Source of the DNA: an uncultured Ruminococcus sp.
GTDB lineage: Bacteria; Bacillota; Clostridia; Oscillospirales; Acutalibacteraceae
Length of the DNA: 6,396 nt
Direction: 5' to 3'
Assembly: GCA_902767125.1 (NCBI GenBank)
Contig: CACXGJ010000115.1
Location: forward strand, 1 to 6,396
Positions 5,177 through 6,396 of this stretch are shown piece after piece. The notes beneath the pieces are model-generated. The model did not search any database and had not been told where the DNA came from. It worked only from the letters and a program-made list of their open reading frames with translations. A program made the translations under genes and the position numbers. The stretch's first letter is position 1, and the number at the start of each line of letters is the position of its first letter.

Positions 5177-6396
5177 ATGTTCAGATTAAGGCGTTTTTTA
5201 AAAAACTACAAGCTGCAACTGACACTCGGTCCTGTCTGCAAGCTGATCGAGGCAATCTTTGAACTGTTTATCCCTCTTATCACAGCCGATATCATTGACA
5301 CAGGTGTCAAAAATCATGATGTGGGATATGTGCTTCGACAAGGAGTTTTTATGATACTGCTCGGAGCTTTCGGACTCGGCTTTGCCCTTGTATGTCAGAA
5401 ATCTGCTTCGATAGCTTCACAGGGCTTCGGCACGGAAGTACGAAATGCTATGTTCGGACACATAAACAAATTCTCCCATGCAGAGCTTGACAAGATCGGC
5501 ACTCCCTCCCTTATCACGAGAATGACAAATGACATCAATCAGCTTCAATTAGCTGTTGCCATGCTCATAAGACTTGTTATCAGAGCCCCCTTCCTTGTAA
5601 TAGGTGCTGTCATAATGGCAATGTCAATAGATATGAAAATGTCACTCATATTTTTGGCGGCTTCCCCTTTGATTGCACTTGTACTGTTTCTCATAATGTA
5701 CAGGTCTGTCCCTTTCTTCAAGAGCATACAAAAAAAGCTCGATTCCGTCTCCCTCATCTCAAGAGAAAACCTTTCGGGCAACAGAGTCATCAGAGCCTTC
5801 TCAAAGCAGGACTCCGAACAATCCCGTCTTGAAACACAAAACAATGAACTGTCACAAACTGCCGTTGCTGTCGGAAGAATATCCGCCCTGCTCAATCCCC
5901 TTACATATGTCATTGCACAGGCGGCTATCATTGCAATAGTTTGGTTCGGAGCAGGCTTCGTTTACAGCGGTGATTTGACACAGGGTGAAATTATCGCTCT
6001 CGTCAATTATATGACACAGATACTACTCGCTATGATTGTTGTATCAAATTTAGTTGTCATTTTTACAAAAGCATCTGCCTCTGCCTCAAGAGTCAATGAG
6101 GTATTCGACACTGTTCCGAGTGTAAGGGAAAAATCCCGTGAATACATATCCGTTGATGAAAATTCTCCCATAATTGAATTTAAAGACGTTTCATTCGGTT
6201 ATGCCGATAACGGCTATGCCCTGAAAAATCTGAATTTTTCTGTTCAAAAGGGGGAAACCGTCGGTATAATAGGCGGTACGGGTTCGGGTAAATCCACTCT
6301 TGTAAATCTTATTCCGAGATTCTATGACACCTCCGAAGGAGCTGTATTCATCAAAGGCAAAGATGTAAAAGAATATCCCTTCAAACAATTAAGAGA
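5177..6396 (+). CDS. ABC half-exporter (fused permease and ATPase), 3' truncated
   Basis: The reading frame stays open to the window edge: 406 codons of a protein usually near 570-600 residues. Six membrane segments lie at about 13-38, 53-73, 131-151, 156-175, 241-264 and 275-298. Conserved intracellular-loop motifs are GTPSLITRMTNDINQLQ (108-124) and ENLSGNRVIRAF (197-208). The nucleotide-binding domain begins near 330, with an A-loop tyrosine Y342 in VSFGY and Walker A GGTGSGKST (366-374, catalytic-region K372). The window ends before the Q-loop, signature motif and Walker B. It belongs to type IV (ABCB-like) exporters of drugs, lipids or peptides, with no substrate visible. The short N-terminus resembles the first subunit of BmrCD/YheIH-like heterodimers, so a second half-transporter may follow outside the window; that is inference. 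No MarR-type regulator precedes it here. An alternative start is the ATG at 5171. Confidence 0.92.
   Translation, partial: MFRLRRFLKNYKLQLTLGPVCKLIEAIFELFIPLITADIIDTGVKNHDVGYVLRQGVFMILLGAFGLGFALVCQKSASIASQGFGTEVRNAMFGHINKFSHAELDKIGTPSLITRMTNDINQLQLAVAMLIRLVIRAPFLVIGAVIMAMSIDMKMSLIFLAASPLIALVLFLIMYRSVPFFKSIQKKLDSVSLISRENLSGNRVIRAFSKQDSEQSRLETQNNELSQTAVAVGRISALLNPLTYVIAQAAIIAIVWFGAGFVYSGDLTQGEIIALVNYMTQILLAMIVVSNLVVIFTKASASASRVNEVFDTVPSVREKSREYISVDENSPIIEFKDVSFGYADNGYALKNLNFSVQKGETVGIIGGTGSGKSTLVNLIPRFYDTSEGAVFIKGKDVKEYPFKQLR

Noticed and set aside
5545..5931. Minus-strand open frame of about 128 codons opposite the ABC exporter
   Set aside because: It is antisense to conserved exporter motifs such as ENLSGNRVIRAF and has no independent support.

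Overview
The window looks like chromosome of a low-to-moderate GC Gram-positive anaerobe of class Clostridia. Ruminococcus or another Oscillospiraceae is my best guess. The reasons are the homodimeric-type glycyl-tRNA synthetase, the strong AGGAG-like ribosome binding sites, the AT-rich intergenic regions with sigma-A-like promoters, and the family flavour of the aminotransferase, LysM protein, flippase and ABC half-transporter. The genus is an inference; there is no rRNA or other phylogenetic marker beyond the proteins.

Layout: (1) 96-1472, plus strand, glyQS (glycyl-tRNA synthetase), with a short leader, a plausible promoter at 34-62 and a strong hairpin terminator at 1516-1564. (2) 1671-2696, plus strand, ilvE (branched-chain amino acid aminotransferase), with a near-consensus extended -10 promoter at 1604-1632. 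Its stop codon lies in a 7-bp tandem repeat that folds back on itself (2692-2750), followed by a terminator at 2777-2830. (3) 2899-3414, plus strand, a small protein made of three LysM domains and nothing else. (4) 3434-4912, minus strand, a polytopic membrane flippase of the SpoVB/MurJ-like polysaccharide transporter group. It is convergent with the LysM gene and shares a bidirectional terminator whose loop holds the flippase stop codon. (5) 4913-5176, a structured divergent intergenic region with a G-quadruplex-type G-run motif, inverted 10-bp iteron-like repeats around an AT-rich core, an 18-bp perfect palindrome, related AGTYGACT sites at both candidate promoters, and a second palindrome over the -10 of the right-hand promoter. 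(6) 5177 to the window end, plus strand, the first 406 codons of an ABC multidrug/lipid-type half-exporter, cut off soon after Walker A.

The genes appear to be separate transcription units: each has its own promoter, terminator or both. There is no clear functional operon. glyQS and ilvE are housekeeping amino-acid genes. The LysM protein and the flippase could both belong to envelope or spore-envelope biology. The ABC half-transporter resembles the first subunit of heterodimeric exporters, so a partner gene may lie just beyond the window. I see no convincing undescribed multi-gene system. The most unusual sequence is the 4937-5141 regulatory region. No gap between genes exceeds about 265 bases.
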